Origin: a virus
DNA: 56,225 bases
Virus record (IMG/VR): IMGVR_UViG_3300044614_000423
Location: 1-56,225 of that record
Reading direction: 5' to 3' (one strand)
Shown here: positions 1 to 8,978 of the stretch, piece by piece
Layout: every line of letters begins with the position of its first letter
Numbering within the stretch: position 1 is the stretch's first letter
Position numbers and translations under genes: made by a program
Notes under the pieces: generated by a model
Told to the model about the DNA's origin: nothing
The model's database searches: none
Seen by the model: the letters and a program-made list of their open reading frames with translations, nothing else

Positions 1-251
1 GCGATACAACGGGTGTAATATACGCTGGCGCGGCGAATCTCGCCGGGTATCAGTTACTTACTGGTGGCACAGCCGGGGAAATCGTATTCCGCGACGGTGG
101 AGCATCCGGTACTGTACTTATGCGGGTTAATATCTCTGCTTCGCCGACCAATCCGTTTTCGACGCTGATTCCCGGCAACGGTATTCGCTTCAACACCAAC
201 ATTCACGTCACGTTGCCCACGGCGGCGGCGGTGACGATTTTCTGCGGCTAA
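1..251 (+). CDS. Partial virion-module protein (C-terminal 82 residues)
   Basis: The reading frame enters at base 3 and stops at TAA 249-251; the start lies outside the window. The visible part is rich in Gly, Ala and Thr with alternating hydrophobic residues and ends VTIFCG. That is the look of a small beta-rich virion surface protein, but I do not recognise a family. It ends two bases before the next structural gene. The partial gene at the other window end is Lys/Met-rich and unlike this one, so the two are probably separate neighbours across the point where a circular genome was opened. Confidence 0.6.
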   Translation, partial: DTTGVIYAGAANLAGYQLLTGGTAGEIVFRDGGASGTVLMRVNISASPTNPFSTLIPGNGIRFNTNIHVTLPTAAAVTIFCG

Positions 252-253
252 TC

Positions 254-781
254 ATGCCGAGCAAATCACCAGCTCAGCATCGATTGATGCAAGCCGCCGC
301 TCACACTAAGGGCGGTTTTGGTGGTGTACCTCAAAAGGTCGGTAAAGAATTCATCCGAGCTGACGAGGGTAAAAAATTCAAAGATGGCGGGCTGTATGAT
401 AACATTAATGCGAAACGTGCTAGAATCGCTGAAGGCTCTGGCGAAAAAATGCGCCGAGTCGGTAGCAAAGGTGCGCCAACGGCCGAAGCCTTCAAACAGT
501 CAGCAAAAACCGTCCGAATGAAGGATGGTGGCCCGAGTCTTGCAATAGGTCGAGGCGAGAAGCTCCCGGTCAGTAAAGGGGCGGGATTGACAGAAAAGGG
601 TCGGGCAAAGTATAATCGGGAGACTGGCAGTAATCTGAAAGCTCCACAGCCCCAAGGGGGACCTCGTCGAGATTCATTTTGTGCTAGGATGGAGGGCAAT
701 CCGGGGCCTCTTAAGGACGATCAAGGTCGCCCAACCCGTAAAGCCGCATCACTTAAACGTTGGAATTGCCCGGGGTGGTAA
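254..781 (+). CDS. DUF6321-type structural-module protein
   Basis: A basic 175-residue protein. The N-terminus (MPSKSPAQHRLMQAAAH) and the C-terminus (TEKGRAKYNRETGSNLKAPQ, then a second block ending LKRWNCPGW) match from memory a pair of short conserved blocks common in podovirus structural modules; the C-terminal one is DUF6321-like. The function is unknown. High Lys/Arg/Gly and lack of hydrophobic segments suggest a nucleic-acid-contacting or virion-internal role (inference). The coding sequence contains a consensus promoter near its 3' half. The next gene starts three bases after its stop. Confidence 0.75.
   Translation: MPSKSPAQHRLMQAAAHTKGGFGGVPQKVGKEFIRADEGKKFKDGGLYDNINAKRARIAEGSGEKMRRVGSKGAPTAEAFKQSAKTVRMKDGGPSLAIGRGEKLPVSKGAGLTEKGRAKYNRETGSNLKAPQPQGGPRRDSFCARMEGNPGPLKDDQGRPTRKAASLKRWNCPGW
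587..616 (+). promoter_or_regulatory. Intragenic sigma70-type promoter
   Basis: TTGACA at 587-592 and TATAAT at 611-616 with an 18-base spacer, both hexamers perfect. It lies inside the DUF6321-like gene (codons for LTEKGRAKYNRE) and would serve the structural genes starting at 785. Two perfect hexamers at proper spacing are unlikely by chance, but the conserved protein motif also constrains these bases. Confidence 0.5.
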
Positions 782-784
782 CAA

Positions 785-1858
785 ATGGCAACATCTGGGA
801 CAGTAGGATTAACGACAATCAGCGTACAGAATCTGATTGACGACGCGGCGCGGGCTTCAGGTAAGCTCGCCGAGGAATTGACTGTCGAGCAAGTACTCTC
901 TTCCAAGCGTAACCTCTTCTACGTTCTCTCGTCCCTGATAAACAAGGGTATCCAGTACTTCGCGATCAAGAAGACTGTGATCGGACTGAATGCGGATCAA
1001 TATATTTACAACATGCCTGTGGGGTCCAACGACGCGCTTAACGTCTTGTACCGACAGATGGAAAGACCCTCCGGGAGTTACACATCTTCAGCGGGGGGAG
1101 TGGTAGCCAATGTATACGATAATGACACTGCGACGTATTGCCAGCAAACATCTGCCAATGGTAATATATCTGTTAACTACGGCGTTAGCAATCCTGTCTA
1201 CATTGGCTCCATTGGCATTTTACCATTCGTCAGTGGCGGTGGTAGTGCCACTTGGACGATAACGTACGAATACTCCGTAGACGGTTCCACGTGGAACACC
1301 CTTGAAAGCCTTGGCGCGATAGTCGTGTCGGACAATGAATGGGTATGGACTGACATCGATCCCGGACAGAATGTGATCGCATACCGCGTCCGGGCCTCCG
1401 GAGGTACTACGCTTGCGCTTCGTGAATTCTACCTTGGTAATAATAGCCGAGAGATTCAGATGGCCCGCCTGAACCGCGATGACTACACGAACCTGCCCAA
1501 TAAGAATTTTACGGCTAACCAACCCTATCAGTTTTGGTTCGACCGTACCATCCCAGTGCCCACGATCTATCTGTGGCCAGTGCCTTCGGACCCGTTCATC
1601 CAGATGACGGTCTGGTACTCGGCACAAGTCGAGGACGTCGGGGCACTCTCGGGCGAACTCGCAATCCCCGATCGCTGGCTCCTCGCGGTGGAGTCGATGT
1701 TGGCCCACCGGATGTCACTTATTCTCCCTGCCGTGCCACTGGACCGTGTGAAGTACCTTGAAGGCCAAGCCGACCGGAATTTCAACGACGCGGAGCAAGA
1801 GGAGCGCGATAAGTCCCCGATCTACTGGGCACCGAATATCTCGGTGTACACGTCGTAA
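785..1858 (+). CDS. Virion structural protein with discoidin-like insert
   Basis: 357 residues. Residues 1-95 and 220-357 look like one virion protein: the C-terminal part (IYLWPVPSD, VESMLAHRMSLILPAVPLDR, DKSPIYWAPNISVYTS) is of the type found in short-tail head-completion or tail-adaptor proteins. Between them, about residues 95-220, is a beta-rich insert (YDNDTATYCQQTSANG ... VDGSTWNTLESLG ... IAYRVRASGG) with the pattern of an F5/8 type C (discoidin, galactose-binding) domain, so it may bind surface carbohydrate. It is preceded by a short gap and ends in a TAATG overlap with the next gene. The adaptor assignment is inference; structural membership is firm from context. Confidence 0.7.
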   Translation: MATSGTVGLTTISVQNLIDDAARASGKLAEELTVEQVLSSKRNLFYVLSSLINKGIQYFAIKKTVIGLNADQYIYNMPVGSNDALNVLYRQMERPSGSYTSSAGGVVANVYDNDTATYCQQTSANGNISVNYGVSNPVYIGSIGILPFVSGGGSATWTITYEYSVDGSTWNTLESLGAIVVSDNEWVWTDIDPGQNVIAYRVRASGGTTLALREFYLGNNSREIQMARLNRDDYTNLPNKNFTANQPYQFWFDRTIPVPTIYLWPVPSDPFIQMTVWYSAQVEDVGALSGELAIPDRWLLAVESMLAHRMSLILPAVPLDRVKYLEGQADRNFNDAEQEERDKSPIYWAPNISVYTS

Positions 1859-2232
1859 TGCCGATATTTCTCGACACCACAGGGCTGACTTCGGTAGCCA
1901 TCGGTGTGTGCGACCGGTGCAAGATGAAATACGCGTTCGTGCGCCTCGGACCCGACCCCAATTTCCCCGGACTCCGGGTATGCGACACGGGATGCCGGGA
2001 CCAGTTTGACCCGTACCGTCTGCCAGCTCGAAAGACTGAGCGCATTAACCTCCGCTTTCCACGCCCCGACGTTAGTGTGGCGGCGAACGATAATTACCTG
2101 ATGACTGGTAGCCAGTCAATGGACGGCTCCAGCCAGTTCCAGATTTCGACGGAGGGGAATACGCAGACGCCGTCGACCAACGGCAACCGGGACACAATCG
2201 CTCCGAGTCCACCCAACAATACGAGTACTTAA
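1858..2232 (+). CDS. Small zinc-binding structural-module protein
   Basis: 124 residues. Cys18-x2-Cys21 and Cys42-x3-Cys46 form a likely treble-clef or ribbon zinc site near the N-terminus, followed by FDPYRLPARKTERINLRFPR and a Ser/Thr/Asn-rich disordered tail. Proteins beginning MPIYLDTRGxxxVAIGICDRC with this same FDPxRLPARxTE block are recurrent next to tail adaptors in podoviruses; no function is known. Its ATG overlaps the previous TAA (TAATG) and the tail fibre gene starts one base after its stop, so the three are probably translationally linked. Confidence 0.75.
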   Translation: MPIFLDTTGLTSVAIGVCDRCKMKYAFVRLGPDPNFPGLRVCDTGCRDQFDPYRLPARKTERINLRFPRPDVSVAANDNYLMTGSQSMDGSSQFQISTEGNTQTPSTNGNRDTIAPSPPNNTST

Positions 2233-4386
2233 ATGTCAGCACAAGTAGCCATTACCCAACTCCCCGCCGCTGGTGCGATAACTGGTACTGAGGCGGTTCC
2301 GATCGTACAAAACGGTGTGACGGTTCAGACGACTACGGGTGCGATCTCGGCGTCACCGTCGCAGACTTACCAGTACCTGACCGCGATCCAAACAGCCGCG
2401 TTACCTAACAGCCGATACTTGTCCAGTAGTACCGGAATCGGGCTGACAAACGGAGGTGCGCAGGGTCCTTTGACTATTTCGCTTAATGGTACATCGGGTA
2501 GCCTTGAAGCCGCGAGCGATGGTATCGTCGTAAAAGCCAGCGGGGTGATTATCCCGCGCACGCTTACTGCTTCCGGCACTGGCATTACTGTGACGAACGG
2601 TAGCGGAGTATCGGGGAACCCTACTGTAGCCCTTTCCGGACTCCCCGCCGCACTTGCTTCGGCCAGCGGTACGGGACTCTTGAATATTGTTAGCGGCACA
2701 TCAATCGGGAGCGTTTCGATTCTTGGCACTGCGAATCAAGTCACCGTGGCCAACGGGAACGCTTCGGCCGGTAGTCCAACGATCTCGATCGCGGACAATG
2801 CTATACTGCCCGGGACTGGGTCGATGACTATCCCGAGGGGGACAACAGCTCAGCAACCCGGGGGTTCGGACGGCCAATTCCGGTTCAACACGACTACTTC
2901 AACCTTCGACGGTTACGCGGCCGGGTCTTGGAGGCAGTTTTCGCTGGCCGGTGGCGTAACATCTTTTAGTGCTGGATCAACGGGCTTGACGCCCTCAACT
3001 GGTACTTCAGGCGCGATAACACTTGGCGGCACACTCAATGTAGCGAGTGGCGGTACTGGGGCAAATACCTTGACCGGATATGTATATGGTAACGGTACGG
3101 GTGCGATGACCGCCAGCACTACGATACCTACGACGAATTTGTCGGGCACTGTTACCAACGCACAGCTCGCCAATAGCGCGATCACGATCAACGGATCCTC
3201 TGTAAGTCTCGGCGGCTCTGTGGCCGTGACTGCCACGGCTACGAATGCATTAACAATCGGTACGGGTCTATCCGGTACGTCCTACAACGGATCGGCTCCA
3301 GTCACGATTGCGATCGATTCGACCGTAGCCACGTTGACTGGCACACAAACGCTGACTAATAAGACTATCAGCGGCTCTACTAACACTCTGTCAAACATCG
3401 CCAACGCTAGCTTGACCAACTCGTCATTGACGATTGGTACGACAGCAATCGCTTTGGGCGCATCTAGCTTGACGCTTGGTGGTCTAACATCTGTCGCTGT
3501 CACGCAAGATCCTACCTCTGCGCTTCAATTGGCGACCAAACAATACGTGGATGCTGTAGCTGAAGGTCTTCATGTCCATGCGGCTTGCGCGGCGGCGACC
3601 ACAGGAACGCTCGCATCAATCACAGGTGGCACAGTAACGTACAATAACGGTACTGCTGGTGTAGGAGCTACCCTAACGCTGTCTGTAGCTTTGACCACGC
3701 TAGATGGTTACACCTTGCTCAATGGCGACCGAGTTCTTGTGAAGAACGAAGCCACACAAGCGAACAATGGTATCTACACATGGGCTACAGGTGGCACGGT
3801 TCTAACTCGTGCTACTGACTTCGACACCGCTGTCGAGATGGCCAGTGGTGACTTCACCTTCATCACTAACGGTACGCTGTACGCAAACACTGGATGGGTT
3901 CAAACTGACCCTGTGACTACGGTAGGCACAAGCCTTGTGGTTTGGGTGCAGTTTTCTGGCGCAGGCGCATACACCGCTGGCACTGGCCTGACGTTGACTG
4001 GTACACAGTTCAGCATCACCAACACTGCCGTTACAGCCACTTCGTATGGCTCTGCTACTCAAGTAGGTACATTTACTGTCAATGCTCAAGGTCAACTGAC
4101 AGCGGCAGGAAACACTACAGTAACACCTGCGGTGGGATCTATTACTGGATTGGGTACTGGTGTAGCATCGGCTCTAGCGGTCAACGTAGGCTCTGCTGGC
4201 GCTTTTGTAACGTTCAATGGCGCGTTGGGTACACCGAGTTCTGGTACAGTTACGAATCTGACTGGTACTGCATCGATTAATATTAACGGAACTGTGGGTG
4301 CGACGACACCTACGACTGGCGCATTTACTACTGTAGCCGCGACAACAGTAACAGCAACAACTGGCATCTTTGGAGGAACATTCTAA
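2233..4386 (+). CDS. Tail fibre, Thr/Ser/Gly-rich (717 aa)
   Basis: A long low-complexity beta-rich protein. The N-terminus (ITQLPAAGAITGTEAVPIVQNG) is the usual virion-anchoring start of phage fibres of this kind. The middle carries fibre-type repeats such as TLTGTQTLTNKTISGSTN and a block LQLATKQYVDAVAEGLHVHA (about residues 425-445), a segment seen in many tail fibres just before receptor-proximal domains. It ends TTGIFGGTF, a terminus resembling that of the protein at 10812-12047. The stop overlaps the next fibre's start (TAATG). Base composition changes about two thirds of the way through, suggesting the distal part was exchanged. Confidence 0.8.
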   Translation: MSAQVAITQLPAAGAITGTEAVPIVQNGVTVQTTTGAISASPSQTYQYLTAIQTAALPNSRYLSSSTGIGLTNGGAQGPLTISLNGTSGSLEAASDGIVVKASGVIIPRTLTASGTGITVTNGSGVSGNPTVALSGLPAALASASGTGLLNIVSGTSIGSVSILGTANQVTVANGNASAGSPTISIADNAILPGTGSMTIPRGTTAQQPGGSDGQFRFNTTTSTFDGYAAGSWRQFSLAGGVTSFSAGSTGLTPSTGTSGAITLGGTLNVASGGTGANTLTGYVYGNGTGAMTASTTIPTTNLSGTVTNAQLANSAITINGSSVSLGGSVAVTATATNALTIGTGLSGTSYNGSAPVTIAIDSTVATLTGTQTLTNKTISGSTNTLSNIANASLTNSSLTIGTTAIALGASSLTLGGLTSVAVTQDPTSALQLATKQYVDAVAEGLHVHAACAAATTGTLASITGGTVTYNNGTAGVGATLTLSVALTTLDGYTLLNGDRVLVKNEATQANNGIYTWATGGTVLTRATDFDTAVEMASGDFTFITNGTLYANTGWVQTDPVTTVGTSLVVWVQFSGAGAYTAGTGLTLTGTQFSITNTAVTATSYGSATQVGTFTVNAQGQLTAAGNTTVTPAVGSITGLGTGVASALAVNVGSAGAFVTFNGALGTPSSGTVTNLTGTASININGTVGATTPTTGAFTTVAATTVTATTGIFGGTF

Positions 4387-7300
4387 TGGCACAAGCAGGC
4401 TACACGCCCATATCTCTCTACTACAGCACGACTGCATCTGCTGTTCCTACTGCTGGTAACCTCGCTTCAGGCGAGTTGGCGATCAACATTACCGACGGTA
4501 AGCTGTACTACAAGAACAACTCTGGTGTAGTGACTCTGCTTGCTGGTGCAACGGCTGGCCCCGCTGGTGGCTCTAACACTCAAGTTCAGTTCAACTCTTC
4601 TGGTGTGTTGGCTGGTGATGCAGACTTCACATTCAACGGCACTTCTGTAACAATGGCTAACGATGCCTTGATTAGTGGAATGACTGTTGGTAAAGGTACG
4701 GGCGCTGTGTCTACCAATACTGTAGTAGGAAATGCGGCTCTTTTTCTAAATACTACTGGAGCAAGTAACGTAGCCGTTGGTATAAACGCACTCCAATCAA
4801 ATAGTAGTGGAAGTAATAACGTTGCTGTTGGTCAAAATTCTCTTATAGGAAACACAACTGGTTCAAGCAATACCGCTATTGGTAGAGATGCTCTTGTGTT
4901 TAACACTACAGCATTTAACAACACCGCTGTTGGCTACCAAGCTGGGTACAGCAACACTACAGGCACAGGACTTGTTGTACTTGGAAAGACTGCTGGTTAC
5001 GGCAACACCACAGGATCATACAATGTGTTCGTTGGTTTGGAGTCTGGATACACCAACAGCACAGGCGCAAGCAATACTGGCGTAGGTACAGCGGCTTTGT
5101 TTGCAAATACTACAGGTGGACAGAATACAGCCCTTGGTAGAGATGCACTTGTTTCTAACACCACAGCATCATCTAACACAGCCGTTGGTTACCAAGCGGC
5201 TTACAGCAACACAACTGGCTCATTTAATACTGCTGTGGGTAATCAAGCCGGGTATTTAAATACGACAGGAGTAGAGAGTGTTTATATTGGTCGGACAGCT
5301 GGATACAGTAACACGACTGGTAACTACAACTCTGCTCTTGGTGCTGGTGCGTTAGCAAATAACACCACAGCATCTAACAACACTGCTGTAGGTTATCAAT
5401 CGCTTTATGCAAATGCAACTGGCGCTCGGTCAACCGCTGTCGGTCATTCCGCTTTGTATAGCTCTACTGTTAGTGATAACACGGGTATTGGATATTTTGC
5501 GGGTTATTCAATAAGCTCTGGTCAATACAACCTTGCAGTTGGCGGCGGTGATGGCGCAACTGGCTCTACCCTTTCCAACAACACTACAGGCTCAAACAAC
5601 ACTGCGCTTGGTTTCCAAGCACTTCGCTCCAACACCACAGCATCTAGCAACACTGCTGTAGGTTATCAGGCGGGGTACAGCAATACCACTGGCGCATCCA
5701 ATACGGTGCTTGGGGGAACTGCGTTTTACTCAAATACTGCGGGGTTTAATAACACTGCCGTGGGTCGCAATGCCATGTATTTAAACACTACAGGCAATTC
5801 AAATGCGGCTTTTGGCATGGGTGCTTTGGGAAATAACACCATAGGTGTAAATAATACCGCTTTAGGCAAAGATGCGCTTAACGCTAACACCACTGAATCT
5901 AGTAATACTGCGGTCGGTTTTCAAGCTGGTTACTCAAATACAACTGGTTTGTATTTAACTGCTGTTGGTTCTTCCGCACTTTTTTCATGCACAACTGGTC
6001 TTCAAAATAATGCCTTTGGCATTAACACTTTGTATAGCACAACCACTGGTAGTTACAACACTGCGTTTGGTAGTCAAGCAATGTTGTTTAATACCACAGG
6101 TTTTAATAACACGGCAATTGGTTATAAAGCTCTTTACAACAACACAACAGCCGCATACAACACTGCCGTAGGATTTGAGGCGGGAATTGTTAACACGACT
6201 GGACTAATTACAGCGTTCGGTTCGCAAGCCTTGTATTCCAATACAACAGGTGTTGGAAACGTGGCGGTTGGTGGTTATACAACTGGAACAAATTATGCGG
6301 CTCTTACATTTAACACCACTGGCTCGTATAACACAGCTATGGGTACAGGCGCACTTCAAGGCAACACCACAGCAATCAACAATACCGCTGTTGGTTATCA
6401 GGCGGGGTATAGCAATACTATAGGCGAAAGCAACGTAGCTTTGGGTTTTCAAGCTGGATATAGCAATACTACTAGTGGTGGAAATACTACAGTTGGCGCT
6501 CAAGCTGGTCTTGGAAATACTGCTGACAACATTGTTGCAATTGGCGGTAGTGCGCTTCGCAACAATACGGGCGCAGGAAACACTGCGGTAGGTTCTACCA
6601 CTCTTCAAATCAACACATCTGGCATTGCGAATACAGCAGTTGGAACTTATCTAGGCGGTTCTTATTTTGGGGCGCTGTATGCAAACACCACTGGTTCATA
6701 CAATAATGCTTTCGGTGTTGGTACACTTGTAAATAACACCACAGCATCAGCAAACAATGCTTTTGGTTATGCGGCTTTAGCTACAAACACTACTGGCCCA
6801 AGCAATTCAGCGTTTGGCCATGCGGCATTGGTAGCCAACACTACTGGTGGAGAAAATGTCGCATTCGGTCATACAGCCCTGCAAGCCAACACTACAGGTT
6901 CTGTTAATTCCGTTTTGGGCTATCAGGCGTTGTATAGCAACCAAGCGAACTCAGGTAATGTTGCGATTGGCGCTCAAGCAGGCTACAGCACAGTACGAGC
7001 AAACAACAACACTTTTGTCGGCTATCAATCGGGTTACTATTTTAACTTCGGGTCTAGCGTAAACGCTTTCAACACATTTATTGGTGCGGGTGCTGGATCA
7101 CAAATAACAACTGGTCTTAAAAATGTCGTCCTTGGTTCCTACAACGGCAACCAAAATGGCGTAGACATTCGCACATCAAGCAACAACATCGTGATATCTG
7201 ATGGGGATGGAAATTTACGGGGTTATCATGTTGGAAACCAATGGCAATGGATTGCGGGAGGTAATGGTTCTACTACTGTAACTTGGGATGGCAGTGAATT

Positions 7301-7745
7301 TTTTCCAACTCCGGATAACACTGTAAAACTTGGATTTCCGTCATATCGTTGGACAACTGTTTATGCAACGACAGGCACAATTAACACATCAGATGTAAAT
7401 CAAAAGCAAGACATTGCTTTGCTTGATGACGCTGAAAAACGTGTTGCCATTGCAATTAAATCACTCATCAAAAAATATCGTTTCAAAGATGCTGTTGCTC
7501 AAAAGGGTGATGCCGCCCGTATTCACGTTGGTGCTATTGCTCAAGATGTACAAGCCGCTTTTGTTGCTGAAGGTTTAGACCCTACTCGATATGCTTTGTT
7601 CTGCTCTGACACTTGGTATGAAGTTGATGGGAAAGCGGGTATGCCCTCTGACCCATACACAGCAGAAACAGAAGGCGCTATTGAAGTCACTAGACTTGGA
7701 TTGCGCTACGAACAACTCTTGGCATTTGTAATTGCCGCACTTTAA
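4386..7745 (+). CDS. Tail fibre with YadA-head-like repeats and S74 chaperone
   Basis: 1119 residues. Residues about 110-900 are dozens of imperfect 14-residue repeats (NTAVGYQAGYSNTTG type), the Hep_Hag/YadA head beta-roll known from trimeric autotransporters, so a trimeric fibre is expected. The C-terminus is a Peptidase_S74 intramolecular chaperone (VNQKQDIALLDDAEKRVAIA ... IHVGAIAQDVQAAFVAEGLD ... YEQLLAFVIAAL). Ser1002 and Lys1007 have the Ser-x4-Lys spacing of the endosialidase self-cleavage dyad, so the last ~118 residues are probably clipped after trimerisation. The gene is AT-richer than the virion genes further along and shares that trait with the small genes after it. Confidence 0.88.
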   Translation: MAQAGYTPISLYYSTTASAVPTAGNLASGELAINITDGKLYYKNNSGVVTLLAGATAGPAGGSNTQVQFNSSGVLAGDADFTFNGTSVTMANDALISGMTVGKGTGAVSTNTVVGNAALFLNTTGASNVAVGINALQSNSSGSNNVAVGQNSLIGNTTGSSNTAIGRDALVFNTTAFNNTAVGYQAGYSNTTGTGLVVLGKTAGYGNTTGSYNVFVGLESGYTNSTGASNTGVGTAALFANTTGGQNTALGRDALVSNTTASSNTAVGYQAAYSNTTGSFNTAVGNQAGYLNTTGVESVYIGRTAGYSNTTGNYNSALGAGALANNTTASNNTAVGYQSLYANATGARSTAVGHSALYSSTVSDNTGIGYFAGYSISSGQYNLAVGGGDGATGSTLSNNTTGSNNTALGFQALRSNTTASSNTAVGYQAGYSNTTGASNTVLGGTAFYSNTAGFNNTAVGRNAMYLNTTGNSNAAFGMGALGNNTIGVNNTALGKDALNANTTESSNTAVGFQAGYSNTTGLYLTAVGSSALFSCTTGLQNNAFGINTLYSTTTGSYNTAFGSQAMLFNTTGFNNTAIGYKALYNNTTAAYNTAVGFEAGIVNTTGLITAFGSQALYSNTTGVGNVAVGGYTTGTNYAALTFNTTGSYNTAMGTGALQGNTTAINNTAVGYQAGYSNTIGESNVALGFQAGYSNTTSGGNTTVGAQAGLGNTADNIVAIGGSALRNNTGAGNTAVGSTTLQINTSGIANTAVGTYLGGSYFGALYANTTGSYNNAFGVGTLVNNTTASANNAFGYAALATNTTGPSNSAFGHAALVANTTGGENVAFGHTALQANTTGSVNSVLGYQALYSNQANSGNVAIGAQAGYSTVRANNNTFVGYQSGYYFNFGSSVNAFNTFIGAGAGSQITTGLKNVVLGSYNGNQNGVDIRTSSNNIVISDGDGNLRGYHVGNQWQWIAGGNGSTTVTWDGSEFFPTPDNTVKLGFPSYRWTTVYATTGTINTSDVNQKQDIALLDDAEKRVAIAIKSLIKKYRFKDAVAQKGDAARIHVGAIAQDVQAAFVAEGLDPTRYALFCSDTWYEVDGKAGMPSDPYTAETEGAIEVTRLGLRYEQLLAFVIAAL
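4719..7085 (+). repeat. Coding tandem repeats of the fibre beta-roll
   Basis: Imperfect 42-base units (and longer higher-order units built on AACAC(T/C)ACAGG and GCTGTTGGTTATCAAGC) encode the 14-residue NTAVGYxA repeats. Such repeats allow length change by slipped pairing or unequal recombination, so the fibre length may vary between isolates. Confidence 0.8.
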
Positions 7746-7762
7746 CCCCTGAAAGGAAAATC

Positions 7763-7984
7763 ATGACTATTGAAACACAAACCCCAACCCCAGAAGAAAT
7801 TGCTCGTCACTACAGTGCCGCAATGGACTCAGTAAACCTGATTAACGGCAACAAGCCCGAGATGATGTCTGACGAAGATTGGGCTGACACTGTTGCTCGT
7901 AACAAAGAGCACCTCAAGATCATGTTGGCTAAAGACTTCTGGACAACAGAAAATCTAGCGCCTCTGCAAGCCGCATCAGCATAA
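7763..7984 (+). CDS. Small acidic protein following the fibre
   Basis: 73 residues, preceded by a good ribosome binding site (GAAAGGA). It begins TIETQTPTPEEIARHY and is helical and acidic (MMSDEDWADTVARNKEHLKIM). I have no function for it. Small proteins of this type recur directly after S74 fibres, so it may be a fibre assembly partner or simply ride with the fibre when it is exchanged. It shares the AT-leaning base use of the fibre. Confidence 0.65.
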   Translation: MTIETQTPTPEEIARHYSAAMDSVNLINGNKPEMMSDEDWADTVARNKEHLKIMLAKDFWTTENLAPLQAASA

Positions 7985-7990
7985 CGGGAA

Positions 7991-8012
7991 GCCACCACCC
8001 GACCTTGGTGGC
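7991..8012 (+). other. Intergenic hairpin
   Basis: GCCACCA (7991-7997) pairs perfectly with TGGTGGC (8006-8012) over an 8-base loop, between two small genes. There is no T-run after it, so it is more likely an mRNA stability or processing element than a full terminator. Confidence 0.45.
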
Positions 8013-8029
8013 GCATTAAAGGAAACATC

Positions 8030-8254
8030 ATGGGAAACGAAAAAAAGACCCCTGTGACAATCGACGGTGTAGAGTACAAGTACGAAGACATGACACAGCA
8101 ACAGCAGATGTTGCTCAACCATGTTGCCGATTTGGATCGTAAACTAGACTCAGCAAGATTTAACGTGGATCAGTTGCAAGTAGGCAGAGACGCCTTCTTC
8201 AGAATGCTGAAGGATGCGTTAGAAGCTAAGCCTGAAGTAGAGGCGATTAATTAA
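8030..8254 (+). CDS. DUF6447-like small protein
   Basis: 74 residues with the pattern VTIDGVEYKYEDMTQQQQML, then a helix ending FRMLKDALEAKPEVEAIN. This resembles DUF6447, small proteins with a short beta hairpin followed by a coiled coil that occur beside fibre and lysis genes of many phages. The function is unknown. AAAGGAAA upstream gives a strong ribosome binding site. Family assignment is from memory of the pattern. Confidence 0.65.
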   Translation: MGNEKKTPVTIDGVEYKYEDMTQQQQMLLNHVADLDRKLDSARFNVDQLQVGRDAFFRMLKDALEAKPEVEAIN

Positions 8255-8263
8255 GGTGCAAAT

Positions 8264-8458
8264 ATGGACTCGGTGGAGACTAAATTGTCGGTACATGAAG
8301 CAATCTGCGCACAGCGTTACGAGCGTATAAACGAATCGCTCGATAGCGGCAAAAAGCGGATGAAAACAATCGAGATATTGCTTTATATCACGATCGCCGC
8401 AGTGCTCCTTGGCCCGGGGGTCGCCGCCGAGTTCGTTAAAAAGTTATTGGGATTGTGA
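8264..8458 (+). CDS. Small single-TM protein of the lysis region
   Basis: 64 residues: a charged, helical N-terminal half (LSVHEAICAQRYERINESLD) and one hydrophobic segment at about residues 37-57 (IEILLYITIAAVLLGPGVAA), ending KKLLGL. The layout suggests an inner-membrane protein with the N-terminus in the cytoplasm. Just upstream of the holin, it could modulate lysis timing (antiholin-like), which is inference from position only. Confidence 0.6.
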   Translation: MDSVETKLSVHEAICAQRYERINESLDSGKKRMKTIEILLYITIAAVLLGPGVAAEFVKKLLGL

Positions 8459-8477
8459 TCGGTGTGCGAGTCAATGT

Positions 8478-8978
8478 ATGATCCCAATCGATCCGATCAC
8501 AGCTCTGGAAGGACTACAGACTGCTATTAGTGTAGTCAAGAAGGCAAGCAAGGTCGCAAGTGATCTGGCGGGATTGGCTCCATCCATTGCGCGGCTTTTT
8601 GATGCAAAGAGTACCGCTACCAAGGCAATGCTTCAGGCCAAGCGTACAGGTGGTAAATCCAACCTTGGTGCGGCGTTACAGATTGAAATGGCCTTGGATG
8701 AGGCCAAGCGGTTTGAGGAACAGCTAAAGATGCTGTTCATGCAGGCGGGACGCATAGACGTATGGAATGCGACCAAGGCTCGGCAAGCTGAGATGGATAG
8801 GGACGACGCCCGAGAGATGGCAGAGCTGAAGGCTGAAGAGAAGAAGCGCAAGGAAGCCGAGCAGGAGCAGATGGAGTGGGCGGTCGGAATTGTGGTGATT
8901 GTGATGCTCTTAGGTGCTATCGGCTGGGGGCTTAACGAAATGGCCGAACTGTGTGCCAAGACAAGGTGTGGTCGGTGA
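8478..8978 (+). CDS. Coiled-coil membrane protein near lysis genes
   Basis: 166 residues from the ATG at 8478. Upstream in-frame codons give an unlikely Cys-rich extension, so that start is preferred although its ribosome binding site is weak. The N-terminal half is helical (ALEGLQTAISVVKKASKVAS). Residues about 85-130 are a charged coiled coil, and a single transmembrane segment follows (WAVGIVVIVMLLGAIGWGL). It resembles a spanin or virion-membrane protein in layout, but the membrane segment is C-terminal rather than N-terminal as in Rz. Its stop overlaps the next gene's GTG start. Confidence 0.65.
   Translation: MIPIDPITALEGLQTAISVVKKASKVASDLAGLAPSIARLFDAKSTATKAMLQAKRTGGKSNLGAALQIEMALDEAKRFEEQLKMLFMQAGRIDVWNATKARQAEMDRDDAREMAELKAEEKKRKEAEQEQMEWAVGIVVIVMLLGAIGWGLNEMAELCAKTRCGR

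Noticed and set aside
4719-7085. Regular repeats that might be read as a CRISPR array
   Set aside because: Units are contiguous, coding and degenerate, with no unique spacers; they encode the fibre beta-roll.
8478-8978. Coiled-coil TM protein as a canonical Rz-type spanin
   Set aside because: The membrane segment is C-terminal, there is no nested lipoprotein gene with a lipobox, so the spanin label is not supported.
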